NCBI GenBank assembly: GCA_937888365.1
Contig: CALBFA010000074.1
Coordinates: 45,173 to 109,172, forward strand
Direction of reading: 5' to 3'
Length of the DNA stretch: 64,000 nucleotides
Source: an uncultured Fidelibacterota bacterium
GTDB taxonomy: Bacteria > Fidelibacterota > UBA8477 > JABMPR01
The notes beneath the pieces are model-generated. The model was given only the letters and a program-made list of their open reading frames with translations. It had not been told where the DNA came from and did no database searches. Position numbers and translations under genes: made by a program. This document shows, piece by piece, positions 16,766 through 25,237 of this stretch (within the stretch, counting starts at the first letter, position 1; the number at the start of each line of letters is the position of its first letter).

Positions 16766-17158
16766 ATGAAAAACCAAACTGAACTCATATTGGCCGCACA
16801 AAATGTTAGAAAAAAAGCCTACGCTCCTTATTCCAATTTTCACGTCGGAGCGTCTGTCTCTGGTAAAAATGGAAAGATATACTCAGGCTGCAATGTCGAA
16901 AATGCTAGCTACGGTCTGACGATTTGTGCAGAGCGCAATGCATTAGCGTCAGCCATCGCCGACGGAGAATCAAAATTTGAATCTTTGGCGGTGACATCTC
17001 CAAACGGCGTTTCGCCGTGTGGCGCATGTCGTCAGGTTATTTGGGAACTTTGCGGCGATATTCCAATCATTTTGGTTGATGATGAAGGCAATACAAGTGA
17101 GACGTCATCCTCCCTTCTTTTGCCTCACCAATTTGATAAGTCATCACTTAATATTTAA
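16766..17158 (+). CDS. cdd: Cytidine deaminase
   Basis: 130 residues from ATG 16766; a longer frame from 16688 adds a tail unlike the family. Deaminates cytidine and deoxycytidine to uridine forms in pyrimidine salvage. The motifs are complete: AYAPYSNFHVGA, GCNVENASYGLTICAERNA with the Cys-Ala-Glu catalytic element, and SPCGACRQVIWEL giving the two zinc-binding cysteines. The tetrameric short type is implied by length. It starts a plus-strand run with tdk and nupC, a coherent nucleoside-salvage set. An imperfect-to-perfect inverted repeat ACGCG-N9-CGCGT at 16724-16742 lies 24 bases before the start and could be regulatory. Confidence 0.95.
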   Translation: MKNQTELILAAQNVRKKAYAPYSNFHVGASVSGKNGKIYSGCNVENASYGLTICAERNALASAIADGESKFESLAVTSPNGVSPCGACRQVIWELCGDIPIILVDDEGNTSETSSSLLLPHQFDKSSLNI

Positions 17159-17178
17159 ATATAGTTTGAGGAATAAGT

Positions 17179-17751
17179 ATTTTACCAATACCGCATAACA
17201 ATCACGGCTGGATAGAAGTTATTACAGGAGCCATGTTTAGTGGCAAAACCGAAGAACTCATCAAACGACTTCGACGAGCCCAAATAGCTCGCCAAAGTGT
17301 TATCATTTTCAAACCAGAAATCGACAATCGTTACAGTGAAGAGCATATTGTTTCCCATAGTCAGCAAAAACTAGACTCTATCAATGTAAAAAGTTCCACC
17401 GAAATATTAAAACTCGCAAAACAGTTTCAAGTTGTAGGCATTGATGAAGCCCAATTTTTTGATGAAGGAATCGTCGACGTTTGCCGAAAACTTGCTTCAC
17501 AGAAAAAGCGCGTCATCGTAGCGGGACTCGACAAAGATTACATGGCAGCACCTTTTGGCCCAATGCCTTTGCTCATGATTGAGGCTGAATATGTAACGAA
17601 GAGTCATTCAATTTGCGTCATTTGCGGAAGCCCCGCTGGTTTCACTCAGCGCATTGTTTCCTCAAAAGAAAATATTTTAGTAGGAGAATCCGACTTTTAC
17701 GAGGCGCGATGTCGCACCTGTTACGATCCGGAAGGAGAAGTTCATGGATAG
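17179..17751 (+). CDS. tdk: Thymidine kinase, apparent non-AUG (ATT) start
   Basis: Type II thymidine kinase: phosphorylates thymidine with ATP. The first ATG in frame (17233) would begin inside the P-loop G-A-M-F-S-G-K-T, which needs the upstream GA. Extending upstream restores the expected N-terminus ([19 protein letters not shown]). The frame stays open to a TGA at 17167 but contains no ATG, GTG or TTG. GAGGA at 17168-17172 points to the ATT at 17179 as start (191 residues); ATA at 17173 or 17188 are alternatives. The lid cysteines CVICG and CRTC form the zinc site, and GIDEAQFF is the Walker B-like motif. It overlaps nupC by eight bases. Confidence 0.88.
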   Translation: MLPIPHNNHGWIEVITGAMFSGKTEELIKRLRRAQIARQSVIIFKPEIDNRYSEEHIVSHSQQKLDSINVKSSTEILKLAKQFQVVGIDEAQFFDEGIVDVCRKLASQKKRVIVAGLDKDYMAAPFGPMPLLMIEAEYVTKSHSICVICGSPAGFTQRIVSSKENILVGESDFYEARCRTCYDPEGEVHG

Positions 17752-18961
17752 ACTTATGGGAATATTAGGCATTTTCGTCATCCTGGGAATCGGCGTTTTG
17801 CTCTCGAATAATAGGAAAGCCATCAATAAAAAGTTGGTCCTCTGGGGATTGGGATTACAAATTGGATTTGCAATTTTTATTTTAAAAACGCCTATTGGAA
17901 AACCAATATTCCTCTTTTTTGACAAAGCCGTTCGAAAGCTTCTGACCTTTTCTGATGAAGGCGCAGCCTTTGTTTTTAATGCTTTAACAATTGGTCCAGG
18001 TAATCAAGATTCACTTGGATTTTTCTTTGCTTTTCAAGTATTACCCACGATTATCTTTTTCTCGGCATTTATGGGAATTTTATATTATTTCGGTATCATG
18101 CAATTCATTGTTAAATGGTTGGCGAAAGCAATGCAAAAGACAATGGGAACTAGTGGTTCCGAAACGATGAGTGTTTCAGCGAATATTTTCGTAGGTCAAA
18201 CGGAAGCACCTCTGGTTATTCGTCCATTTATAGCAACGATGACAAATAGCGAAATAATGGCCGTCATGACGGGTGGATTCGCAACAATGGCAGGCGGCGT
18301 TATAGCCATATATGTGAAATGGTTAGACCATATTCCAAATATTGCGGGTCATTTAATGGCGGCGTCTGTGATGTCAGCGCCTGCTGCATTGGTCTTGGCT
18401 AAAATCGTTTTTCCCGAAACGAAAGAATCCGTCACAGCTGGTAAAATTGTCGTCAACGTTAATAATGACGATGACAATGTCATGGATGCCATTTCTCGGA
18501 ATGTCGGTGATGGTATAAAACTCGCTGCAAATGTTGCTGGTATGCTTATTGCCATCGTTGGTTTGGTTGCTTTTTTTAATTATACGCTTGGTTGGTTTGG
18601 ATTAAGTATTCAACAAATACTAGGTTGGGTGTTCTCACCCCTCGCTTTTTTTATGGGCGTTCCCTTTGTGGACATCCAAACGATTGGCACATTAATGGGC
18701 GAAAAAATAGTTTTAACAGAACTTGTTGCTTATGGACATCTCGAGACATTGACATCAACACTCCAAGTAAAATCGCAAATTATTGCCTCTTATGCGCTTT
18801 GCGGATTTGCGAATTTTGCTTCTATAGGTATTCAAGTTGGTGGAATTGGCGCATTAGCACCCGAGCGTCGAAAAGACATCTCAAAAATTGCTTTTAAAGC
18901 AATGATTGCAGGTGCACTGGCTTCATGGTTAACTGCAACCATCGCAGGTATTTTGTTATAG
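17744..18961 (+). CDS. nupC: Concentrative nucleoside transporter, NupC/CNT family
   Basis: 405 residues, normal for NupC. Imports nucleosides with protons or sodium across the inner membrane. Many hydrophobic segments are visible from the first ([15 protein letters not shown]) to the last ([19 protein letters not shown]). Family signatures: [45 protein letters not shown] and, near the end, [15 protein letters not shown], which form the nucleoside- and cation-binding core. Its start overlaps the end of tdk by eight bases, indicating coupled translation. Together with cdd and tdk it gives uptake, deamination and phosphorylation of salvaged nucleosides. A separate ribosome site is not obvious, consistent with coupling. 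Confidence 0.94.
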   Translation: MDRLMGILGIFVILGIGVLLSNNRKAINKKLVLWGLGLQIGFAIFILKTPIGKPIFLFFDKAVRKLLTFSDEGAAFVFNALTIGPGNQDSLGFFFAFQVLPTIIFFSAFMGILYYFGIMQFIVKWLAKAMQKTMGTSGSETMSVSANIFVGQTEAPLVIRPFIATMTNSEIMAVMTGGFATMAGGVIAIYVKWLDHIPNIAGHLMAASVMSAPAALVLAKIVFPETKESVTAGKIVVNVNNDDDNVMDAISRNVGDGIKLAANVAGMLIAIVGLVAFFNYTLGWFGLSIQQILGWVFSPLAFFMGVPFVDIQTIGTLMGEKIVLTELVAYGHLETLTSTLQVKSQIIASYALCGFANFASIGIQVGGIGALAPERRKDISKIAFKAMIAGALASWLTATIAGILL

Positions 18962-18989
18962 TTTTACTTAAATGGAGAAAAAAATTGAA

Positions 18990-19634
18990 ATGAAGATAAT
19001 ATTTTTGGGCGCTCCTGGTGCAGGTAAAGGAACGCAATCCAAACGCCTTGTACGAGAGAAACATCTTTTGCAAATATCAACAGGTGATATTCTTAGAGAA
19101 AATAGAGACAATCAGACGGAACTTGGTCTTAAAGCTCAAACATATATGGATGCAGGCGAGCTTGTTCCAGATCATTTAATCATTAAAATGATTTTTGATA
19201 AAATGGACGATACAAGCCATGTCAATGGATATATCCTTGATGGTTTTCCTCGCACCGTAGCCCAGGCGGAAGCCTTAGACGATATGCTCGCTAAAATTCA
19301 TGATAAAATAGATTTCGTGTTATATCTTAAAGTCGCAAACGAAAATCTTATCGAGCGTTTATCTTCTCGCTACACCTGTAAAAAATGCGGACATATCTAT
19401 AATCTCAATTTTAATCCTCCAAAAAATGAAGGAAAGTGCGATTTAGATGGTGGAGACCTTTTTCAAAGGCGTGATGATAAAAAAGAAACCGTCACGAAAC
19501 GAATCAAAATATATGATGATAACACGCGTCCTGTAATACGGCACTATAAAGCCAAAAATATGGTGCAAACTATTGATGGATACGGTGGAGTTGATGAAAT
19601 ATTCGCAAAAATATTAGAGGCGATTAGTTCTTAA
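18990..19634 (+). CDS. adk: Adenylate kinase
   Basis: 214 residues from ATG 18990 (MKIIFLGAPGAGKGTQ matches the family start; GGAG lies 12 bases before). An ATG at 18972 would add six residues and lacks a ribosome site. Interconverts AMP + ATP and two ADP. Motifs: P-loop GAPGAGKGTQS, AMP site TGDILRENR, GFPRTVAQ, and DDNTRPVIRHY. The lid carries a zinc-type knuckle CKKCGHIYN with a later C-D-L-D, i.e. Cys3Asp, as in many Gram-positive and FCB enzymes. The coaE gene begins at the very next base after its stop codon. Confidence 0.96.
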   Translation: MKIIFLGAPGAGKGTQSKRLVREKHLLQISTGDILRENRDNQTELGLKAQTYMDAGELVPDHLIIKMIFDKMDDTSHVNGYILDGFPRTVAQAEALDDMLAKIHDKIDFVLYLKVANENLIERLSSRYTCKKCGHIYNLNFNPPKNEGKCDLDGGDLFQRRDDKKETVTKRIKIYDDNTRPVIRHYKAKNMVQTIDGYGGVDEIFAKILEAISS

Positions 19635-20240
19635 ATGTTTCGCTTAGGCGTTACAGGAAGCATTGGTTCAGGGAAAAGTACGGTCACCAAACTATTAAAA
19701 GATTTGGGGGCATCTTCCAGTAATTCTGATCATGTAGCCAAAGAAATTTTATATTCAATGGGATATGTCCGCGATGCCCTCGTCGCACATTTTGGCACAC
19801 AAATATTGGATCCAGACGGTGGAATTTCGCGTCATAATTTAGCTCAGGTTGTTTTTAATAATCGAAACAATCAGAAATTTATCAATAACTTGATTCACCC
19901 ACTCGTACATCAAGAGACTGAAAATATGATGGAGCGAGCCGAGCGTCAAAATGATGCATGGTTTATTGTCGATGCTCCCCTCATGTTTGAATCTGGCATC
20001 TCTGAACAAATGGATAAAGTACTCGTCGTCACTGCACCTGATGGCCAACGTATTAAACGCGTGTGCGAACGCAATCAGATGAGTGAACAAGATTTTTTGA
20101 AACGCGACAAACTTCAAATGTCACAAGATAAAAAGACTGAAAAAGCCGACTATATAATAGTAAATGATGGCTCATTTGATGATTTAGCAGCCAAAGTTGA
20201 AGACCTCTTCAAAATATTTAAAGAGTCGAAATTTATTTAA
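19635..20240 (+). CDS. coaE: Dephospho-CoA kinase
   Basis: 201 residues starting directly at the base after the adk stop codon, so the two are translationally coupled. Last step of coenzyme A synthesis: phosphorylates the 3' hydroxyl of dephospho-CoA. Motifs: P-loop GVTGSIGSGKSTV, the aspartate of NSDHVAKE (usually D-A-D), IHPLVHQ, and IVDAPLMFESG with the conserved DxPLLFE-like core. The tail carries VCERNQMSEQDFLKR, close to the expected R-x(n)-R-x-Q loop. Its last four bases overlap the end of the convergent dgt gene. The first Asp-Ala-Asp is replaced by Ser-Asn-Ser-Asp, a small departure from the family pattern. Confidence 0.93.
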   Translation: MFRLGVTGSIGSGKSTVTKLLKDLGASSSNSDHVAKEILYSMGYVRDALVAHFGTQILDPDGGISRHNLAQVVFNNRNNQKFINNLIHPLVHQETENMMERAERQNDAWFIVDAPLMFESGISEQMDKVLVVTAPDGQRIKRVCERNQMSEQDFLKRDKLQMSQDKKTEKADYIIVNDGSFDDLAAKVEDLFKIFKESKFI

Positions 20241-21490
20241 TTATTCGATATATTTTGATAGTGTTGTAAAGCAAAACTATCTGTCATACCCGCAATAAAA
20301 TCACACAATAGACGCATTTTTTCAATTTCTTTGCTTGCTGGTAATGCCATCATATTTTTCACTTCTATAGCAAGAGTGACCATATTTACGCTTTTATTTC
20401 CTGTAATGACATCACGATAATAATGGAAAAGAAGTCCAATAATTTTGACCGCATGTCGCTCTTGATTCTCTACATATTCCGAATGATAAATAAGGCTATA
20501 ATTCATTTTCTTTAATAATGTGAGTTCTGCTTCCATTGTAGGATTCATTTTAAAAATCCACCCATACCGATTTGATGCTATTGCCGGCTCAAGATTGGGT
20601 TCAATGGAAACGGCGGTCAACCATCGTGTGATGAGATTTGCGACAAATCGTTGCATTGATTGCTGATGTTGCAATACTTTCAATATTTCATTCAGTAAAT
20701 AATCTGCGGCTTTAGACTCATGAAGTTCGTAAAAATCTTTGACATTCGTTTCATGGAGTAAATTCTGTTTATAGCCATCAAATAAATCAGAAGTTGTATA
20801 AGCGATATCATCAGAAATATCCATAATTTCGCACTCAATGGATCGAAATTTTTCGCCTGTTTGGGCGCGTTTGGTTATGCCAGCTTCGGGATGCACCCAA
20901 TCGAGTATTTCACGCTGATCAGGGTATAGAAACTTTGAACCATTCTTTGAATGTGTTTTTCCGACGATTTTATATTTAAGAACAGCATCCAGAAATGCAC
21001 GCGTTGGATTGAGTCCGCCTTGGCGTTGTCCATCAATTCCGCCTCGAATAATATGCGTAAGGATTCGCAGGGATTGTGCATTGCCCTCAAATCCGCCCCA
21101 TTCGTCCATTAATTCATTGAGACGAGACTCACCCTTGTGTCCGATGGGAGGGTTCCCTAAATCGTGCGCTAGACACGCAGCCTCGACAAGGGAGGCATCA
21201 ATAAAGAAATTACTTTTTAGATAGGGCGATTTGCGATTAAGAAAATTAACAATGCTTCGTCCTACCTGCGCAACTTCAATCGAATGGGTCAAACGTGTCC
21301 GATATTGATCGCCGAAACCCGTCACATAGACTTGTGTCTTCCCCTGCAAACGACGAAATGCGGTCGAATGAATAACCCGGTCACGATCCATTTCAAAGGC
21401 TGTGCGATATTCATTTTCTTTAATGGATCGAACATTTCGGGTCTCTTTATCCCAATCCGAATAAAAATTATTTTCGATGTGATTTACCAT
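20237..21490 (-). CDS. dgt: Deoxyguanosinetriphosphate triphosphohydrolase-like, HD domain
   Basis: 417 residues from ATG 21490. HD-domain enzyme family that hydrolyses dGTP to deoxyguanosine and triphosphate, adjusting dNTP pools. Metal ligands are in place: RTRLTHSIEVAQ (His), AACLAHDLGNPPIGHKGE (the His-Asp pair and downstream His) and DISDDIAYTTSDLFDG (late Asp). The start region includes YRTAFEMDRDRVIHSTAFRRL, characteristic of the group. It is convergent with coaE, overlapping by four bases at the tails, and faces the second repeat island upstream. Whether it prefers dGTP or other dNTPs is not visible in the sequence. Confidence 0.93.
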   Translation of the reverse strand: MVNHIENNFYSDWDKETRNVRSIKENEYRTAFEMDRDRVIHSTAFRRLQGKTQVYVTGFGDQYRTRLTHSIEVAQVGRSIVNFLNRKSPYLKSNFFIDASLVEAACLAHDLGNPPIGHKGESRLNELMDEWGGFEGNAQSLRILTHIIRGGIDGQRQGGLNPTRAFLDAVLKYKIVGKTHSKNGSKFLYPDQREILDWVHPEAGITKRAQTGEKFRSIECEIMDISDDIAYTTSDLFDGYKQNLLHETNVKDFYELHESKAADYLLNEILKVLQHQQSMQRFVANLITRWLTAVSIEPNLEPAIASNRYGWIFKMNPTMEAELTLLKKMNYSLIYHSEYVENQERHAVKIIGLLFHYYRDVITGNKSVNMVTLAIEVKNMMALPASKEIEKMRLLCDFIAGMTDSFALQHYQNISNN

Positions 21491-21561
21491 GGACTCAACT
21501 TAGTTAAAAGAATGTGGCTATTCACTCAATAATTTCTCTTTTTTACGCTTTAAACTGGAAA

Positions 21562-21580
21562 AGGAGTCTTTGGGACTCCT
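21562..21580. repeat. Short hairpin AGGAGTC-N5-GACTCCT
   Basis: Perfect seven-base arms. On the minus strand it is followed by TTTTCC, so it could weakly terminate transcription, but it points toward dgt's start rather than any gene end. Confidence 0.4.
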
Positions 21581-21589
21581 ATTCTAATA

Positions 21590-21625
21590 GTCGGATACTC
21601 GATAACCGCATGATGGTTGCCGAGT
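21590..21625 (+). repeat. Dispersed repeat C, copy 2
   Basis: 36 bases beginning GTCGGATACTCGATAACC; differs from the copy at 12043 at a few positions only. Confidence 0.65.
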
Positions 21626-21818
21626 GTACGCCGTTGGCGGACGTATCGAAGCACGATGACCTGTTTGTGTTGGAGAAAGCAATCAAACCTCTACGAGGTT
21701 ATGTTTAGGTTAGGTGCCATTGTTACAAAGATAACAAGGTCTACGACGTTTGCTTTTGTTTTTCTTAGTGAAACTAGTTTTTCTTTGTGGCTTAGAGGCT
21801 CCGTGTGAGGTTTTTTTT

Positions 21819-21844
21819 CGCAAGCAAGATGCTTACGTTACAAT
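21819..21844 (+). repeat. Dispersed repeat B, copy 2
   Basis: Same 26 bases as at 12434, again preceded by a T-run and by TTCTTTGTGGCTTAGAGG about 40 bases upstream, as in copy 1. Confidence 0.75.
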
Positions 21845-21904
21845 GGGTTTTTTTGCGTTAATCTACGAATTCGGTTGGAGATAACCCACCCCTTGCCCCT
21901 CCTC

Positions 21905-21933
21905 CCGACACCTTGGTCGGGATTTTCAACAGG
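21905..21933 (+). repeat. Dispersed repeat A, copy 2
   Basis: Identical to the 29 bases at 12320, with the same flanking GAGGGGAA/AAGGGGAA. Confidence 0.75.
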
Positions 21934-22036
21934 AGGGGAATTGCAGCATCTTTTCGATGTGGCTGTGTACGGCCCTTGCCCGAGTCCTTCGAGAACCTCA
22001 GGAGCCACTTGTCGAAAAGTGTTAGACTTTTTAAAC

Positions 22037-22062
22037 CGCAAGCAAGATGCTTACGTTACAAT
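22037..22062 (+). repeat. Dispersed repeat B, copy 3
   Basis: Same 26 bases as copies 1 and 2, 218 bases after copy 2. Confidence 0.75.
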
Positions 22063-22168
22063 GCTTTTTTCTGCGTTTATCTGCGAATTCTGCGGGAAAT
22101 AGTTTGTGTTTACTGCCATTTTTGTATCCACAAAAACACGCGATGAACCTTGTTTTTTATTCAAGGCG

Positions 22169-22174
22169 TATAAT
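22169..22174 (+). promoter_or_regulatory. TATAAT box upstream of the YkgJ-family gene
   Basis: A perfect -10 hexamer 36 bases before the ATG at 22210; the corresponding -35 is poor (ACCTTG at 16 bases). Confidence 0.3.
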
Positions 22175-22209
22175 TATTTCTATTTCCTTGAATTCAAATA
22201 TCTTGAGCC

Positions 22210-22668
22210 ATGACAGAAATTAAAAAAAGATTTTATGATGACGGCTTACCGTTCGAGTGTACTGCTTGTGGCGAATGTTGTAAGCTCGGCGGTGGATTTG
22301 TTTACCCTACACCAGAGGATCTATCTTTTCTTGCTCAGTTAAAAGACATGACTCTTGACGCTTTTAAAAAACTATTTACAGATAAACACGAGAAGCGAAT
22401 TGTTCTGAAAAACAATGGAAATGATTGCATCTTTTGGAGCGACAATAAATGTCAAGTATATAACGCCAGACCCTTGCAATGTCGAACCTATCCATTTTGG
22501 CCTACCAATTTAAAATCAACTTACCGATGGAATATTATTAAAGGTGAATGTGAAGGAATTGGTCAAGGTCGCATCTACAGTAAAATCGAAATCAAGCAAA
22601 TTATGCGAGGGAAATTCCCCACAGCTGATGGTCCCGATAACTATAATAAAGAAATTAAAGGAGGCTAA
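22210..22668 (+). CDS. YkgJ family cysteine-cluster protein
   Basis: 152 residues from ATG 22210. The family signature is complete: CTACGECCKLGGG near the start, then CIFWSDNKCQVYNARPLQCRTYPFW. Eight or so cysteines are arranged to bind zinc or an iron-sulfur cluster. Function in the family is not established; some members act as Fe-S or zinc proteins linked to protein modification. The rest is predicted helical (LTLDAFKKLFTDKHEKR-like stretch between the clusters). It is convergent with the thioredoxin-like gene (four-base overlap). Intact and of normal length. Confidence 0.9.
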   Translation: MTEIKKRFYDDGLPFECTACGECCKLGGGFVYPTPEDLSFLAQLKDMTLDAFKKLFTDKHEKRIVLKNNGNDCIFWSDNKCQVYNARPLQCRTYPFWPTNLKSTYRWNIIKGECEGIGQGRIYSKIEIKQIMRGKFPTADGPDNYNKEIKGG

Positions 22669-22976
22669 GCGAGAAGCTCTTGATATCGAGACAAAATATC
22701 TTCCAACTCATGTAACCCAAAATGACGACCAAATCGAGCAACTTCTTTCCCTTCGACATATAGAATAAGTGCCGGGGCTGAAAATACCATATTTTGGGCC
22801 GCCACCGTACTGGAGTCCTGTCCATCGATATAAACGAAACGCCATGGCGGATAGGCATCGATCAGCGCTTTAATTTGGGGCTTTAAAACTTTGCATACAT
22901 TGCACGTCTGAGTCGAAAAATAAATCAATGTTAATTGTTGGTTTTGTTTAATGTTATTAAACTCTTCTAAATTCAT
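22665..22976 (-). CDS. Thioredoxin-like protein
   Basis: 103 residues. Thioredoxin fold with a CNVC redox site (FSTQTCNVCKVLKP), the strand WRFVYIDGQD, the cis-proline SAPALILYVEGKEVARF and a closing helix. No signal peptide, so it should be cytoplasmic. The middle Asn-Val of the active site differs from the usual Gly-Pro of classical thioredoxins, which suggests a different reduction potential or partner. It lies 23 bases after the histidine kinase gene and is probably the last gene of the C25-peptidase/two-component operon. A link to that signalling pair is only positional. Confidence 0.88.
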   Translation of the reverse strand: MNLEEFNNIKQNQQLTLIYFSTQTCNVCKVLKPQIKALIDAYPPWRFVYIDGQDSSTVAAQNMVFSAPALILYVEGKEVARFGRHFGLHELEDILSRYQELLA

Positions 22977-22999
22977 ATTTTACTCGAAATAAGGGCTAA

Positions 23000-24505
23000 C
23001 TATTTTGTTGGCAGCTCTTTTAGCAACGATTCATCGAAACACTGCAAAAAGAAAGAAAATTCTGTTCCTTCGTTAGGACTACTTTCTAAACTTAGAACAG
23101 AATCATGCATTTTAATTAAATATTTACAAATATTAAGACCTAAACCCGTTCCTTTTTGACCTTTGCGAACATGCGTATCCAAACGATAGTAACTCTTAAA
23201 TATTCGCTTTTGCTCGTCTTCAGGAATCCCAATACCAAAATCTTTAACAGAAGTAAATGCTTGATTGTCTTTATATGCGACTTTGAGGATAATGTTACTA
23301 TCATTCGATGAATATTTGATGGCATTACTTACTAAATTTAAAAGAACCTGTCGAATACGAAGTGGGTCAGCATAAACAGGGGTTTGTTGAGGTTCATGCT
23401 CGCCAACCAATTTCATATTTTTTGCTTTAGCGAGTCCTTCGTATTCTGAGATGACACTCTCAATAAGTTCTTCCATAAAAAATGCTTCTTTATTGAGTGG
23501 CATTTGCCCAGATTCAATAATGGCAATATCGGACAAGTCTTGAACCATTTCACTTAAATGTTTTATCTGGCCGTAAATGGTTTCGAGTTTTTTATCAACA
23601 TTTTCTGAGGATAATTTCTCTCGATGATTCAAAACGGTTTCAATATTTCCATGCACAACCGTTAATGGTGTTTGGAGTTCGTGGCTGACTCTTGCGACTA
23701 ATTCAATTCGAGATTTCTCCTTCCGCTTCAGTTCTTCAACCATCGCATTGATGTGCGTGATCATTTCATTGAAATGATTTGCAACATGCCCCAGTTCATC
23801 CTGGAAATGTGAATCAAGTTTGACTTGATTTTCACCTAAGCGAAATTTTTGAACCACTTGGTCAATAAAGTTAATCCTGCGCACAATCCAGTACCAGAAA
23901 ACGAATCCGACGATTGAGGCTATCAGTATTGAAATCATCAATGCGCGTGAAATTATGCGTCCGTATTCTTCCCAGAAAGACACATTTACATCTTCGCCAC
24001 CTTCTAAAAGAGTGATTAAAACATATCCATAATTTTCCTTAACGTCACCGATTCTAGCTGTTGTAAATACATATTTTAAATCCGTAGCCGTTGGGATGTC
24101 AATGGTAATTGGATAATCCGTCTCGTCACTATTTAGGAATTTCTCCAATACAGTGATATCAACATTTTCCTTGTAAAGCGTTGATGGTACAAAACTCGCC
24201 TGATACGTAATGCGACCCTCTGATGTAACGTAAAATAATTCCATCCCTGGAAAATTTATGGCAATGCTATCGAAATAGGAGTGGATGTCTTGTTCATCGC
24301 CAATGAGATCGTATAGTTCATCAGCAACAGGCTGCGCGACATCCTTATAACTTAATTGTGCTCCATACTGCAATTCATTGACAATATCAGCTTGATCCCA
24401 AAGAACCAATGTAACGCCTTGAGCAATAAAAAATATTGTTAAGATACTAATGATCTTAAAAGCAATCGTAGAACGAAAAGGTAGTTTTTTAAACGATGGG
24501 CTCAA
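23000..24505 (-). CDS. Membrane sensor histidine kinase
   Basis: 501 residues. First membrane segment near residues 14-32 (FKIISILTIFFIAQG), a periplasmic sensor of roughly 140 residues, second membrane segment (ISILIASIVGFVFWYW), a HAMP linker, then the dimerisation helix with phosphoacceptor in RVSHELQTPLTVVHG. The ATPase domain shows the N box LRIRQVLLNLVSNAIKYSS, G1 VKDFGIGIPEDE, F box and G2 GTGLGLNICKYL. It phosphorylates the response regulator encoded 15 bases upstream. The sensor domain has no recognised ligand. Its operon also contains a C25 peptidase, so it may sense peptides, envelope state or the secretion load. Confidence 0.93.
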   Translation of the reverse strand: MSPSFKKLPFRSTIAFKIISILTIFFIAQGVTLVLWDQADIVNELQYGAQLSYKDVAQPVADELYDLIGDEQDIHSYFDSIAINFPGMELFYVTSEGRITYQASFVPSTLYKENVDITVLEKFLNSDETDYPITIDIPTATDLKYVFTTARIGDVKENYGYVLITLLEGGEDVNVSFWEEYGRIISRALMISILIASIVGFVFWYWIVRRINFIDQVVQKFRLGENQVKLDSHFQDELGHVANHFNEMITHINAMVEELKRKEKSRIELVARVSHELQTPLTVVHGNIETVLNHREKLSSENVDKKLETIYGQIKHLSEMVQDLSDIAIIESGQMPLNKEAFFMEELIESVISEYEGLAKAKNMKLVGEHEPQQTPVYADPLRIRQVLLNLVSNAIKYSSNDSNIILKVAYKDNQAFTSVKDFGIGIPEDEQKRIFKSYYRLDTHVRKGQKGTGLGLNICKYLIKMHDSVLSLESSPNEGTEFSFFLQCFDESLLKELPTK

Positions 24506-24520
24506 AGTCTATATCAAATT

Positions 24521-25222
24521 CTAAAGTTCGTCCGAAAATTTATAGCCAACACCCCAAACGGTGATGACGTAAGTTGGTTTATTTGGATTTTCTTCAATTT
24601 TTGACCGGAGTCTGTTTACATGCGTATTGACCGTATTTTCATACCCCGCATAGCTATAATCCCAAATCAAATCCAAAAGTTGTTTCCGACTATATACGCG
24701 ACCGGGTTGACGAGCGAGGAGCGTAATGAGATTAAATTCAGTGGCCGTCAATTGAAGCTCTTCGCCTTTTAAAAAGACTTTACGAGAATTTTGGTCGATG
24801 GATAAATCACCCACAGTAATGAGTGGCATGTCGCCATTGTCATCATGTTGACGTCGCGCATTTCGTCTCATAACAGCGTTAATCCTCGCAATGAGTTCCC
24901 GCATGTTAAACGGTTTTGTGATGTAATCATCGCAACCCGATTCTAATCCTTCAATCTTATCCATTTCAGCATGGCGAGCCGTTAGCATGATGACAGGTGT
25001 CTGAATATTTTCTTTCCGCATCATTTTAACGACATCAATTCCAGATACTTCTGGCAACATCCAGTCCAAAATAATGACGCCATGATCCTTGCGCCGAGCC
25101 TTTTCAAGACCCGTATTTCCGTCACTCGCAAAGCTTAAATCAAAATCTTCGTACTTAAGATTTTCCTTTAAAAGACTGATAATCTCTGGATCATCTTCTA
25201 CAATCAAAACTCGTTTATTCAT
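24521..25222 (-). CDS. OmpR/PhoB-family response regulator
   Basis: 233 residues. Receiver domain: acidic pair in RVLIVEDDPEI, phosphoacceptor Asp in VIILDWMLPEVSG, Thr in VIMLTAR and Lys in YITKPFN. The C-terminal winged helix (FNLITLLARQPGRVYSRKQL, ENTVNTHVNRLRSKI) is the PhoB DNA-binding type. Partner of the histidine kinase immediately downstream. It starts 15 bases after the C25 peptidase gene (25238), so all are probably on one mRNA. The targets may include the T9SS-sorted peptidase genes upstream, which is my inference from position only. Confidence 0.95.
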   Translation of the reverse strand: MNKRVLIVEDDPEIISLLKENLKYEDFDLSFASDGNTGLEKARRKDHGVIILDWMLPEVSGIDVVKMMRKENIQTPVIMLTARHAEMDKIEGLESGCDDYITKPFNMRELIARINAVMRRNARRQHDDNGDMPLITVGDLSIDQNSRKVFLKGEELQLTATEFNLITLLARQPGRVYSRKQLLDLIWDYSYAGYENTVNTHVNRLRSKIEENPNKPTYVITVWGVGYKFSDEL

Positions 25223-25237
25223 AGTTCACCCGCGTTT

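Larger units (their letters stand above)
21491..22209. other. Intergenic repeat island 2
   Basis: 719 bases without a gene. It contains a short hairpin AGGAGTC/GACTCCT (21562-21580), repeat C copy 2, repeat A copy 2 and two copies of repeat B. A variant of the widespread CCTGAGCTTGTCGAAG-like motif sits near 21985-22015. Short frames here are repeat artefacts. Confidence 0.75.

Noticed and set aside
21491..22209. CRISPR array in the repeat island
   Set aside because: Repeat copies are few, unevenly spaced and in mixed order, with no Cas genes.
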